The notes under the pieces: model-generated
Told to the model about the DNA's origin: nothing
Seen by the model: only the letters and a program-made list of their open reading frames with translations
The model's database searches: none
Shown: one piece after another, positions 24,357-32,360 of the stretch
Numbering within the stretch: position 1 is the stretch's first letter
How the letters are laid out: each line of letters begins with the position of its first letter
Position numbers and translations under genes: made by a program
Assembly: GCF_021401345.1 (NCBI RefSeq)
Contig: NZ_JACBGE010000001.1
Location: forward strand, 124,001 to 188,000
Length of the DNA stretch: 64,000 bases
Source of the DNA: Hydrogenophaga sp. NFH-34
Lineage (GTDB): Bacteria > Pseudomonadota > Gammaproteobacteria > Burkholderiales > Burkholderiaceae_C
Direction: 5' to 3'

Positions 24357-24803
24357 ATGACGGCTCCCTTGTTCAATTCCATCCCGCGGCTGCGGGCCAC
24401 GCGCATCGCGTGCGCGGGAGGGCTGCTGCTTGCCCTGTGTGGCCAGGTCGCTTCTGCCGCCGACGTGCTGGTCGTGACCGACAGCAGCCATCCGGTGCAA
24501 TCCACGTCCGGCGCCCGCGTGGTCGAGCTGGACCTGCCCGAGCGCATCGAGGCCGAGCTGGCGGCCGGTCTGCCCAACGATCCCAGCCGCGCCGCTGCCC
24601 TCGTGCAGCAGCGCTTGCGCGATGGCGGCCAGGCCTTGCAGCGCCGGATCGGCACCGCCTACCAAGGTGTGGCCGATGCCTGGGGCCTGGGCATCGCCAA
24701 GGTGCCCGCCGTCGTGGTCGATCGCCGGTATGTGGTTTACGGCGAGCCCGACGTGGCGCGCGCCGTGGCCCGCATCCAAGCCCATCGGAGGACACAGCCA
24801 TGA
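24357..24803 (+). CDS. TIGR03757-family ICE protein
   Basis: 148 aa, signal peptide about 1-34 (GQVASAAD). Thioredoxin-like mature domain without a CxxC, ending GIAKVPAVVVDRRYVVYGEPDVARAVARI, typical of the PFL_4709 group and related to TrbC-N. Opens the second transfer operon. Start at 24357 after CAGGACGCCCGCC. Overlaps the next gene by 4 bp. Confidence 0.85.
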   Translation: MTAPLFNSIPRLRATRIACAGGLLLALCGQVASAADVLVVTDSSHPVQSTSGARVVELDLPERIEAELAAGLPNDPSRAAALVQQRLRDGGQALQRRIGTAYQGVADAWGLGIAKVPAVVVDRRYVVYGEPDVARAVARIQAHRRTQP

Positions 24804-25750
24804 AGCGCCTGCTGTCGGCATCGTCGCGCCGCGCGCGCCTTGCCATCGCTTCGGTGCTGCTGGGCGGCGCGGCATCGAGCTTCGCCCTGAACACCGCCAC
24901 CATCGTGTCCTCGGCCCTGTCGCCCGACTGCATCGAGTACCGCGTCGTCGGCATCTGCTACTGGCTGTTCTGCACCACGTTCGGCTGCTCGGTACGCACG
25001 TCGGTGAAGGTGCGGCACTACGTGCCGGACGCGGTGGTGTCGAGCTACAGCAACACTGGCGAGAACCCCTGGGTCGAGGTGCGCGCGATGAGCACGCCGA
25101 ATCCCACGGCGCAGGCCGGCGGCGATGGCACGACGAACCACGACAACGAGAACAACCTCGCCAAGTTCAAGAACGCCGATGTCATCGGCCACCCCGGCGG
25201 CTACGTGTTCAGCCAGTTCGCGAGTTCCTTCGGCTACTCCTGCGAGGGCGCCGGCACGGCCTTCATGCCGTACCTGCTCAGCACGCTGGACACCATCGCC
25301 TGGCGCTACAACATCCCGGAAGCCTTCTACCCCGAAGCGCTCATTCCCGGCCGGCGCGAGATCGGCACGCGCACCGGCCTGAACCTGTGGGGCAACGTGT
25401 ACGCCCGCGGGGGCTTCCTGCACCAGACCGATGACCACAAGAGCGGCGCCGTGGTCGCGCAACGCGCGGGCGACGTCGTGACGCGGCGCAACCAGATCCA
25501 CGTGTACCAGCCGCTGCTCGCCGACGCCCGCGACGGCTACTGGCCGGCCGGCGCACTGATGGAGACCGACGCCTCGACGGGCAAGTGGCAACCGCTCACG
25601 CCCACGCTCTCGAACAGTTGCGTTGTCTTCCCGCACAGCGGAAGCCTCACGCAGGCGCAGCAGGGCGACTACGCCTGGGCGCTGTGGCGGCCCTATGCCT
25701 GCTGCCAGCGCCGCGGCCAGGTTTTCCTCGGCAGCGTCGATTTCAACTGA
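24800..25750 (+). CDS. TIGR03756-family ICE protein, TraU-like
   Basis: 316 aa, secreted (signal 1-29, SSFALN). Contains a TraU-like Cys-rich region (SPDCIEYRVVGICYWLFCTTFGCSVRTSVKVRHYVPDAVVSSY) and C-terminal YAWALWRPYACCQRRGQVFLGSVDFN. Multiple cysteines fit a need for the DsbA-like protein at 22677. PFL_4710 type; in F-like systems TraU is part of the DNA-transfer machinery. Confidence 0.87.
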   Translation: MKRLLSASSRRARLAIASVLLGGAASSFALNTATIVSSALSPDCIEYRVVGICYWLFCTTFGCSVRTSVKVRHYVPDAVVSSYSNTGENPWVEVRAMSTPNPTAQAGGDGTTNHDNENNLAKFKNADVIGHPGGYVFSQFASSFGYSCEGAGTAFMPYLLSTLDTIAWRYNIPEAFYPEALIPGRREIGTRTGLNLWGNVYARGGFLHQTDDHKSGAVVAQRAGDVVTRRNQIHVYQPLLADARDGYWPAGALMETDASTGKWQPLTPTLSNSCVVFPHSGSLTQAQQGDYAWALWRPYACCQRRGQVFLGSVDFN

Positions 25751-25759
25751 GGAAAGCCC

Positions 25760-27172
25760 ATGAAAACCCCCGTGCAAACTTTCATCTCCCGTCTCGCGCA
25801 ACGCGCCAAGCCCTACACACTCAGCATCGCGCTCGCCTGCGCCATCACCGCCGCGGCCGGCGTCGCGTGGGCGCAGACCCGCATCAACCCGACCGGTGTC
25901 GGCGTGAGCGGCAGCGTGATCGGCGACGACGTGCTCTACAGCATCGGTGGCGGTCGGGCCGTGTCCATGGGCGGCGCCGGGAACATGCAGAGCATCGGTG
26001 TGGGCATTGGTTGGAACAGCAACCTCATTTGCGGCGACATGAGCATCACGACGACGCTGCAGAACCAGTTGAACGGCATCACCAACGGCTTCCAGCAGAT
26101 CATGAGCAACGTGATCCAGAGCGCGACCAGCGCGGTGGCCTCTCTGCCGGCGCTGATCATCCAGCGCGCCGATCCGGGCCTCTACAACCTGCTGACAAAT
26201 GGCGTGCTGCAAGCTCGGCTCGACTTCGACCGCAGCAAGCTGACGTGCAAGGCGATGGCCAACCGGATGGCGGACATGGCCGGTGGCCAGGCCGGTTGGG
26301 ATCAACTCGCCGAAGGCTTCGCGCTGCGCGATGCGGTGAGTAGCACCGATGCGGTGTCCGCCGTCGAGCAGGCCGAATCGAACAAGGGCAACAACGGCGT
26401 GCCCTGGGTCGGGGGCAGCAACGCAGGTGGCTCGGGCCAGGGTTCGATCAAGGTGGTCGGCGACGTGACCCGCGCCGGCTACAACCTGCTGAACAGCCGC
26501 GGCGTCACGGACACCTCGTCCATCCCGCGCGCGTCCTGCGGCAACCGGCTGACCTGCCAAACCTGGTCCTCGCCGCAGGCCGCCGCGGACTTCGCAACGC
26601 GCGTGCTCGGCGAGCGCGAGCAACGCACCTGCGAGACCTGCACGAAGACGCAGACGACGCCCGGCGTCGGCCTGACGCCGGTGATCCAGGAAGAGTACGA
26701 GGCCAAGCTGCAGGCGCTGCAGGGCCTTGTGACGGGCTCGACGCCGATGACGGTGGCGAACCTCGAAGCCGCCGGCAGCAACTCGCTGCCGATCACGCGC
26801 GGCGTGGTCGAGGCGCTGCGCGACGAGCCCGATCAAGACCTGCTGGGCAAGCGCCTGGCGTCCGAGGCCGCGCTGTCGAGCGTTCTGGAGAAGGCCCTGC
26901 TGTTGCAGCGCACGCTACTGACCGGCAAGAAAGAGCCGAACGTCGCCGCCAACGAGCTGGCCGTGAAGGCAGTCGACCGGGAGAACACCACGCTGGAGCA
27001 GGAGATCAACAACCTCAAGACCGAACTAGAGCTGCGGCGCACGCTGGCTGGCAATTCGGCGATGGCGATCGTGCAGCGGCACGGCACCCGCGCCGCCGGC
27101 TCGCGCGGCATCTTCGAGGGCGACACCACGCGCGACCGGCTCAAGGAAGTGCAGAAGCCGAGGAACAACTGA
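25760..27172 (+). CDS. TIGR03755-family ICE protein, TraH-like
   Basis: 470 aa, secreted (signal about 1-38, GVAWAQ). Contains NLICGDMSITTTLQNQLNGITNGFQQIMSNVI, a CxxC pair in QRTCETCTKTQ, and a C-terminal coiled coil (ENTTLEQEINNLKTELELRRTL). PFL_4711 type, located as TraH relatives are. Preceded by GAGGAAAGCCC. Its last base is the first base of the next gene's ATG. Confidence 0.86.
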   Translation: MKTPVQTFISRLAQRAKPYTLSIALACAITAAAGVAWAQTRINPTGVGVSGSVIGDDVLYSIGGGRAVSMGGAGNMQSIGVGIGWNSNLICGDMSITTTLQNQLNGITNGFQQIMSNVIQSATSAVASLPALIIQRADPGLYNLLTNGVLQARLDFDRSKLTCKAMANRMADMAGGQAGWDQLAEGFALRDAVSSTDAVSAVEQAESNKGNNGVPWVGGSNAGGSGQGSIKVVGDVTRAGYNLLNSRGVTDTSSIPRASCGNRLTCQTWSSPQAAADFATRVLGEREQRTCETCTKTQTTPGVGLTPVIQEEYEAKLQALQGLVTGSTPMTVANLEAAGSNSLPITRGVVEALRDEPDQDLLGKRLASEAALSSVLEKALLLQRTLLTGKKEPNVAANELAVKAVDRENTTLEQEINNLKTELELRRTLAGNSAMAIVQRHGTRAAGSRGIFEGDTTRDRLKEVQKPRNN

Positions 27173-27531
27173 TGGCCGCGCGCGCATGGGCCTGGCTGCG
27201 GCCCGCCTGGTTGTTCAACCGGCGCGTAGTCCTCGCGCTGCTGTGGGTGCTGGCGGTCGCCGGCATCGCGGCGGGTGTCAACGTCGTCGGCGTGCATGTC
27301 GTCGGCAGCATCGACGGTTGGGAGCGGTGGCTGCGCGAGCACTCGGCCCACTTCCTAGTGTGGCGGCTGCTGCTCTACGCAGCCACGTCCTACGGCTGGT
27401 GGTGGATGCGTCGGCGCCTGCGCGAGCGCGAGCCTTCGCCCGAGGCGCACCAGCGCCTGCTGCGCGTCGAGATCGCGGCCGTCGTCACCCTCGTGCTGCT
27501 CGAAGGCAGCCAACTGCTGCGCAGCGGCTGA
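27172..27531 (+). CDS. Small ICE inner-membrane protein
   Basis: 119 aa with three hydrophobic stretches (about 17-40, 62-75 and 98-115) and a very basic loop (WWWMRRRLREREP). Conserved position between the TIGR03755 and TraG genes, but no family that I recognise. Start codon overlaps the previous stop (TGATG). Confidence 0.75.
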   Translation: MAARAWAWLRPAWLFNRRVVLALLWVLAVAGIAAGVNVVGVHVVGSIDGWERWLREHSAHFLVWRLLLYAATSYGWWWMRRRLREREPSPEAHQRLLRVEIAAVVTLVLLEGSQLLRSG

Positions 27532-27554
27532 ACGACTGAGGCGAGGAGCACGCC

Positions 27555-29075
27555 ATGACCCTCTACACGACCGACTACCTGGAGTATTACCTGACGCTCG
27601 TCGGGTGGATCGTCAACAACGGCATCTGGAACATCCTGGTGGCCAGCGGCGTGTTTGCGCTGCCCTTCGTTGTGATCGTCGTGCAGGAGTGGCTGCGCGC
27701 ACGCGCCGAAGGCGCCGACGAGGGCAATAAGGGCGTGCTGTCCTCGATGCGCATCGAGAACCGCGTGTGGGTGGCGATCGTCGTCATCCTGTTCGCCGGC
27801 ATCCCCTTCATACCGGTCGACCTCAGCACGATCCGGTTCGACACGACGCGCTCTGCGCAGTGCCAGGTCAGCGTCCCGCAACCCAACGACACGGGCTGGT
27901 CCAACGCCTACACGACGCTCAACAACCAGAACGCGCTGGTGCCGGTGTGGTGGTTCTTCATGCACGCGATCTCGAAGGCGGTCACGGGCGGGGCGGTGGC
28001 GGCGATCCCCTGCGGCACCGACCTGCGGCAGATGCGCATGGACGTGGACGCCACCCGCATCGACGACCCAGTGCTGGCTCAGGAGGTGGGCGACTTCGTG
28101 CACGACTGCTACGGCCCGTCGCGTGCCAAGTTGTTCATGAACCGGCCCACGCTCTCCGACGAGCAGATGAACGACGTCACCTGGATCGGGTCGAGCTACT
28201 TCCTGGGCAGCACGGGCTTCTACGACACATACCACTCCAACACGCCCCGCACCGCCTGGCCGTATGACGCGACGCGCGATGCGGGGCTGGCTCAGGTGGA
28301 CAGCGGCGGGGGCTATCCCACGTGCCAGCAATGGTGGTCCGACGGCAACAGTGGCCTGCGTGCGCGCCTTCTGGCCCAGGTCGACCCCGATCTGCTGACG
28401 CGCATGGGCCGCTGGGCGGGCTTCCTGTCACAGGCGGAGGTGAACGACTCGGTGGTCCGCGCCGTGGTCTCGCCAAAGCAGCAGAAGATGAACCAGGGCT
28501 CGGTCTACACCGACTACGGAGGGCAGATCGAAAAGACGCTGCCCAACATCGTCACGCGCGGCGCCGGCGACCTCGGCATGACGATGGGCTCGCTCGGCGT
28601 TTTCCCGGCCATGGACGTGGTGCGCCAGGCGCTGCCGATGGTGCTGTCGCTGCTCAAGATGGCGCTGGTCATCTGCATCCCGCTGGTGCTGGTTTTCGGC
28701 ACCTACGAGCTGAAGGCCCTGGTCGCGGTGAGCTGCGTGGAGTTCGCGCTGTTCTTCGTGGACTTCTGGTTCCAGCTCGCGCGCTGGCTCGACTCGACGA
28801 TTCTCGACGCGCTCTATGGCTGGGGGTTCGGAGCGAACCGGCCGCACAGCAACTTCGATCCGCTGATCGGGCTAAACAACGCTTTCGGGGACATGTTGTT
28901 GAACTTCGTGATGGCGACGATGTTCCTCGTGCTACCCAGCTTGTGGATCACAGCGTTGGGATGGGTCGGTGTCCGTGCTGGCGGTGTTCTTCAAGGCCTC
29001 GCCAACGGTACTCGGGACGCGGGCCAAGCGGGACGTTCGGGAGCTAACGTGGCGATCAGTGCAGTGAAAAAGTAG
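27555..29075 (+). CDS. traG: TraG N-terminal domain protein
   Basis: 506 aa, polytopic: hydrophobic segments at about 12-45, 72-92, 365-400, 400-420 and 455-490. TraG-N features include YLEYYLTLVGWIVNNGIWNIL at the start and FGANRPHSNFDPLIGLNNAFGDMLLNFVMATMFLVLPSLW at the end. In F-like systems TraG acts in mating pair formation and stabilisation and entry exclusion. Last gene of the second transfer operon; faces the convergent DUF3742 gene 9 bp away. Confidence 0.87.
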   Translation: MTLYTTDYLEYYLTLVGWIVNNGIWNILVASGVFALPFVVIVVQEWLRARAEGADEGNKGVLSSMRIENRVWVAIVVILFAGIPFIPVDLSTIRFDTTRSAQCQVSVPQPNDTGWSNAYTTLNNQNALVPVWWFFMHAISKAVTGGAVAAIPCGTDLRQMRMDVDATRIDDPVLAQEVGDFVHDCYGPSRAKLFMNRPTLSDEQMNDVTWIGSSYFLGSTGFYDTYHSNTPRTAWPYDATRDAGLAQVDSGGGYPTCQQWWSDGNSGLRARLLAQVDPDLLTRMGRWAGFLSQAEVNDSVVRAVVSPKQQKMNQGSVYTDYGGQIEKTLPNIVTRGAGDLGMTMGSLGVFPAMDVVRQALPMVLSLLKMALVICIPLVLVFGTYELKALVAVSCVEFALFFVDFWFQLARWLDSTILDALYGWGFGANRPHSNFDPLIGLNNAFGDMLLNFVMATMFLVLPSLWITALGWVGVRAGGVLQGLANGTRDAGQAGRSGANVAISAVKK

Positions 29076-29084
29076 AGCGTTCCG

Positions 29085-29459
29085 TTAGTCGTCTTTGAAT
29101 CGCGGATCGGGATCATCGTCATGCATGGCCGGGTGATAGAACAGCCCTTCACGATGGTCTCTCTCTTCCGCTTTGCGCCCGAGGAAATCGGCATCGTCGT
29201 CAGAGTCGTGTTGCCAGGCCATCCTCGCAACGACCACGATGCACAGAAGCAGCAACGCCATCCAGAACGCAGCGTAGAGCAGCACGGCAAACGCTGCGAT
29301 CTTGACGATCAGCATCACGCCCTTTGCGACACCGGGTTTCCAACCCTTTGCCACCAGTCCCTGCATCGCACGTCGATCCAGCCGAACGCAGCCACGCCAC
29401 AGCCGGCCCAGGGTTCGGCCCACGCGCTCGGGGAATGTTGTCTGTGCTGCGGTCTTCAT
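29085..29459 (-). CDS. DUF3742-family protein
   Basis: 124 aa. Central hydrophobic segment (about 48-80) flanked by a basic N-terminus (RRAMQGLVAKGWKPGVAKGVM) and an acidic C-terminus (HDSDDDADFLGRKAEERDHREGLFYHPAMHDDDPDPRF). DUF3742 proteins accompany traG in many ICEs of this class; role unknown. Convergent to traG. Confidence 0.85.
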   Translation of the reverse strand: MKTAAQTTFPERVGRTLGRLWRGCVRLDRRAMQGLVAKGWKPGVAKGVMLIVKIAAFAVLLYAAFWMALLLLCIVVVARMAWQHDSDDDADFLGRKAEERDHREGLFYHPAMHDDDPDPRFKDD

Positions 29460-29479
29460 GGTGCTACCTCATGTTCAAT

Positions 29480-29917
29480 TCATCTTTCCTGGCGAGGCCT
29501 GGTCATTCGTTGCCTCCGTACCTTCGTCACTGTCGGGTCGATCTGACTGCTCAGTGCATCCGACTGTTCGCGGCTCGGTGCTATCGCCGTAGCCCGGTCC
29601 TTGAGTGCTGCGAACACGATGACTTTCGCCCTCGCGTCGTAGCGGAAGAACAAGCGGAACCGCCTGCCGATCCTCGCGCACCGCCAGTTGGAGTGCGCCG
29701 GCTCCGCGATGTTGCAGTAACGAAACTCATCCCGCGAGGGATCGCCCGGCACGGCGTCCATGACCCGATGGCTCAACGCCTGAAACAGCTTGGCGTTGGC
29801 ATCGCCATCGAACTGCTGCGGCTCGCTGTCGCTGAGCGGCACTGCGGCCGCCTGTACCTTGCGCAACTGCTCGATGAAGCCCTCATGGAACAGCAGGGTC
29901 CAGCCGTGCCGCTGCAT
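29480..29917 (-). CDS. yhaV: YhaV-type toxin (RNase)
   Basis: 145 aa. RelE-superfamily ribosome-associated ribonuclease of the PrlF-YhaV pair: starts MQRHGWTLLFHEGFIEQLRKV and contains FQALSHRVMDAVPGDPSRDEFRYCNIAEPAHSNWRCARIGRRFRLFFRYDARAKVIVFA. Starts inside the stop codon of its antitoxin (TGATG), as expected for a coupled TA pair. The C-terminal QRMTRPRQER is a basic extension. Confidence 0.9.
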   Translation of the reverse strand: MQRHGWTLLFHEGFIEQLRKVQAAAVPLSDSEPQQFDGDANAKLFQALSHRVMDAVPGDPSRDEFRYCNIAEPAHSNWRCARIGRRFRLFFRYDARAKVIVFAALKDRATAIAPSREQSDALSSQIDPTVTKVRRQRMTRPRQER

Positions 29918-30237
29918 CAGATTTCCACGCGCCCATCGAAGTCGTCGCCCAGGACAACCTCATGGCCTGCATGCTCCAGCATTGTGCGAGCCAGTTCCTC
30001 GGGCAGACCGCGGATGTTTCGCCCTGCCTCGATGTCACGAGCCAGCAGGGTCAGGAACGCACCGATAGCCGGGTCTTCATGCTCTGCCTCCCCGCGGCTG
30101 ACGACGACCTGGCCATCCTCGCGCAACTCGAACGCCACCTTGTCGCCGGCCTCCACGCCCAGCGCCTGGCGAACCGCCTTGGGCAGGGTGAGCTGTCCCT
30201 TGGACGTGACAGTGGCGAGTTCCTTGACGTTGGGCAT
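29917..30237 (-). CDS. prlF: PrlF-type antitoxin
   Basis: 106 aa. N-terminal AbrB/MazE-like swapped-hairpin DNA-binding domain (LATVTSKGQLTLPKAVRQALGVEAGDKVAFELREDGQVVVSR) followed by a helical toxin-binding tail. Start at 30237 chosen for CAGGAGAGCCGTC upstream. Neutralises YhaV and probably represses the operon through the inverted repeat at 30262-30275. Confidence 0.9.
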   Translation of the reverse strand: MPNVKELATVTSKGQLTLPKAVRQALGVEAGDKVAFELREDGQVVVSRGEAEHEDPAIGAFLTLLARDIEAGRNIRGLPEELARTMLEHAGHEVVLGDDFDGRVEI

Positions 30238-30261
30238 GACGGCTCTCCTGGCAATCACCGC

Positions 30262-30285
30262 AAGGAAAATTCCTTACGATGTCAA
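30262..30285 (-). promoter_or_regulatory. Candidate promoter and operator of prlF-yhaV
   Basis: On the minus strand a TTGACA -35 hexamer (30285-30280) is followed by the inverted repeat AAGGAA-TT-TTCCTT (30275-30262), which would lie in the spacer. The -10 is weak (TGCGGT at 17 nt). The arrangement fits autorepression by the AbrB-like antitoxin. Confidence 0.5.
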
Positions 30286-30403
30286 GGGGTGGCGCCGTCA
30301 GGCGCGATTAGAAGGTGCATTGAAAATACCCGATGAGGCGAATTTCAGCGCTGAATCCTGTCCTCTGGAAGCGCTTGATTGGATTCTGTGCTATTTTTCC
30401 ACG

Positions 30404-31159
30404 ATGGATGGAAATTCACGGCATCAAGTAATCAAGCGGCTGCAGACCACGCTGCCACGTGGTGCGCCGTTCGACCTGACCACCCTGGCGCCGCTGGGGG
30501 TGTCGTCCAAGCTCGCCGCGCGCTATGCCGAGGGCGGCTGGCTCGTGCGCCTGGCCCAGGGCGTCTACGCCTTCCCGAACGACGAGTTCGGCGTCTACGG
30601 GGCGCTGAAGTTCCTGCAGCAGCGCGTGCCCGGCCTGCACGTCGGCGGCAAGAGTGCGCTGGGCCTGCAGGGTGTGCGCCACAACCTCGGCCGCGACACG
30701 CTGGTCCTGTGGGGCAACAGCCGCTACGAGCTGCCGGTCTGGTTCACTTCGCGCTTTCCGGCACGCTACGTCCATGCGCACCTGTTCGACTGGCCCGATG
30801 CCGCACTGGCCGACAAGACCCTGACCACGCCGCCCGGCCTGCCCGATCGGTTGCAAGTCGCCGTGTCCGAGCGCGCCGTGCTGGAGCTGCTCTACGAGGC
30901 CGGGACGAAGCAGAGCCTGGAAGAGGCCCGCAACCTCTTCGATGGCCTGCGCTCGCCGAGGAAGGAACTGCTCGGGCAACTGCTGTCGTGCTGCACCAGT
31001 GTGAAGACCGTTCGTCTGTTCCTCACCTGGGCACGCGAGACGCAGGTGGTCGACGTCAAGGATCTGCTGGAGCGGCATCCGCTGCGCACCGGCAGCGAAA
31101 AACGCTGGATGAGCCGACTGGCCGACGGCACCTTGCTGAGCCTGAATCCCCATGGATAA
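30404..31159 (+). CDS. abiEi: AbiEi-family antitoxin of type IV TA system
   Basis: 251 aa. N-terminal winged-helix part (HQVIKRLQTTLPRGAPFDLTTLAPLGVSSKLAARYAEGGWLVRLAQGVYAFP) and a C-terminal domain (AVSERAVLELLYEAGTKQSLEEARNLFDGLRSPRKELLGQLL). The frame stays open far upstream, but that part is antisense to the PrlF-YhaV genes and is rejected. ATG at 30404 gives the family's normal start; no clear Shine-Dalgarno, so possibly a short-leader mRNA. Overlaps the toxin gene by 8 bp. Confidence 0.85.
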   Translation: MDGNSRHQVIKRLQTTLPRGAPFDLTTLAPLGVSSKLAARYAEGGWLVRLAQGVYAFPNDEFGVYGALKFLQQRVPGLHVGGKSALGLQGVRHNLGRDTLVLWGNSRYELPVWFTSRFPARYVHAHLFDWPDAALADKTLTTPPGLPDRLQVAVSERAVLELLYEAGTKQSLEEARNLFDGLRSPRKELLGQLLSCCTSVKTVRLFLTWARETQVVDVKDLLERHPLRTGSEKRWMSRLADGTLLSLNPHG

Positions 31160-32072
31160 GAACTACGCCGATACCGTTCGCCTGCTGCTGGCCGTCACGC
31201 CCGAGGTCTTCGCCAACGACATCTTTGCGATGAAGGGCGGCACAGCGATCAACCTGTTCGTGCAGGATATGCCGCGCTTGTCGGTGGACATCGACGTGGT
31301 GTACCGGCCCTGGCAGGTCGCACGCGACGACGCGCTGAAGGCGATCAACGGCGAGCTGGCCGCCATCGCGCAACGCGTGCAACCGCTGGGCATCCAGACG
31401 CGCCTGGTGCGCAGCAAGGATCTCGGTGACACCAAGCTGATCGTCGAGAACGACACCAGCCAGGTCAAGATCGAGGTGAACGTCGTCTTCCGCGGCACGG
31501 TGCTCCCGGTTGAACGAAAGCCGTTGAGCGCCAAGACCGGCGACCTGTTCGGTGTCGAGTTCGAGGCGCCGATCCTGGCGCGCGACGAGCTGTATGCCGG
31601 CAAGTTGGTGGCGGCCCTGGACCGGCAGCACCCACGTGACCTGTTCGACGTCTGGCAGCTCTATGGGTCTGGCGGCCTCAGCGACGGCATGGTCGAGTGC
31701 TTCGTGCTCTACCTCGCCGGCCATAACCGGCCGCCGCATGAAGTGCTGTTCGGCAACGACAAGGACATCGCAGCGGAGTACGAGCGCGCTTTCGTCGGCA
31801 TGACCGAAGTGGAGTGCTCGCTGGACACGCTGCTTGCCGCTCGTGCACAGATGCGACAGGAACTGCCTCGTCGCCTGACCGAGGGGCACAGACAGTTCCT
31901 GAGCGGGCTGGTACGCGCCGAGCCCGACTGGTCGCTGGTGCTGTGCCCGCACGCGGCCGAATTGCCCGCCTTGCGCTGGAAGCTCGCCAATCTGGAGGCG
32001 TTTCGCAAGCGGCGCCCAGCGGACTTCGCAGCGCAGGCCAACGCCCTCGATGAGGGGCTGGGTCAGGCCTGA
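31152..32072 (+). CDS. abiEii: AbiEii-type nucleotidyltransferase toxin
   Basis: 306 aa. Nucleotidyltransferase fold: KGGTAINLFVQD with the GG motif (about residues 29-31), RLSVDIDVVY giving the DxD metal ligands (about 45-47), and a third acidic position in KIEVNVVFRG. Also conserved are ARDELYAGKLVAALDRQHPRDLFDVWQLY. AbiEii toxins modify tRNA ends or otherwise block growth; the pair protects against phage or stabilises the element. Confidence 0.87.
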   Translation: MDKNYADTVRLLLAVTPEVFANDIFAMKGGTAINLFVQDMPRLSVDIDVVYRPWQVARDDALKAINGELAAIAQRVQPLGIQTRLVRSKDLGDTKLIVENDTSQVKIEVNVVFRGTVLPVERKPLSAKTGDLFGVEFEAPILARDELYAGKLVAALDRQHPRDLFDVWQLYGSGGLSDGMVECFVLYLAGHNRPPHEVLFGNDKDIAAEYERAFVGMTEVECSLDTLLAARAQMRQELPRRLTEGHRQFLSGLVRAEPDWSLVLCPHAAELPALRWKLANLEAFRKRRPADFAAQANALDEGLGQA

Positions 32073-32360
32073 CGGCGATCCTGCTGGTCATCGACGGCTG
32101 TGGAGAGCGGCAGGAGGCGTTTCAGTCTTTGGCGCTGTTTCAACGGCTGCTGAAAGCAGGCCGTTCCTTGAAACATCATCACCAATCGGCCTGGGCCAGC
32201 TCCGTATTGGTTGTGGTCGGGACACCCTGGTTGCCCTATATCCAAAGGCTTCCAAAGGCCAAAGGGCTGGGGAAGGGGCAAGGGAATGGGGCCAAGGGGA
32301 ATGGCCCTACCCGAAAAGGCCAAAAGGCTCCCCCGACCGGCCCGCCGTCCGGGGTTCGCC
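32073..32360 (+). other. Spacer upstream of traI; candidate oriT region
   Basis: No gene seen. The second half is strongly purine-biased on the plus strand with repeated AAAGGC and AAGGGG words (about 32235-32330), and contains an inverted repeat GGGCCA (32289-32294) / TGGCCC (32302-32307). In clc-type ICEs an origin of transfer lies close to the relaxase gene. This is position-based inference. Confidence 0.35.

Noticed and set aside
29324-30403. In-frame 5' extension of the AbiEi frame
   Set aside because: Antisense to the PrlF and YhaV genes and not similar to AbiEi; the ATG at 30404 gives the normal family length.
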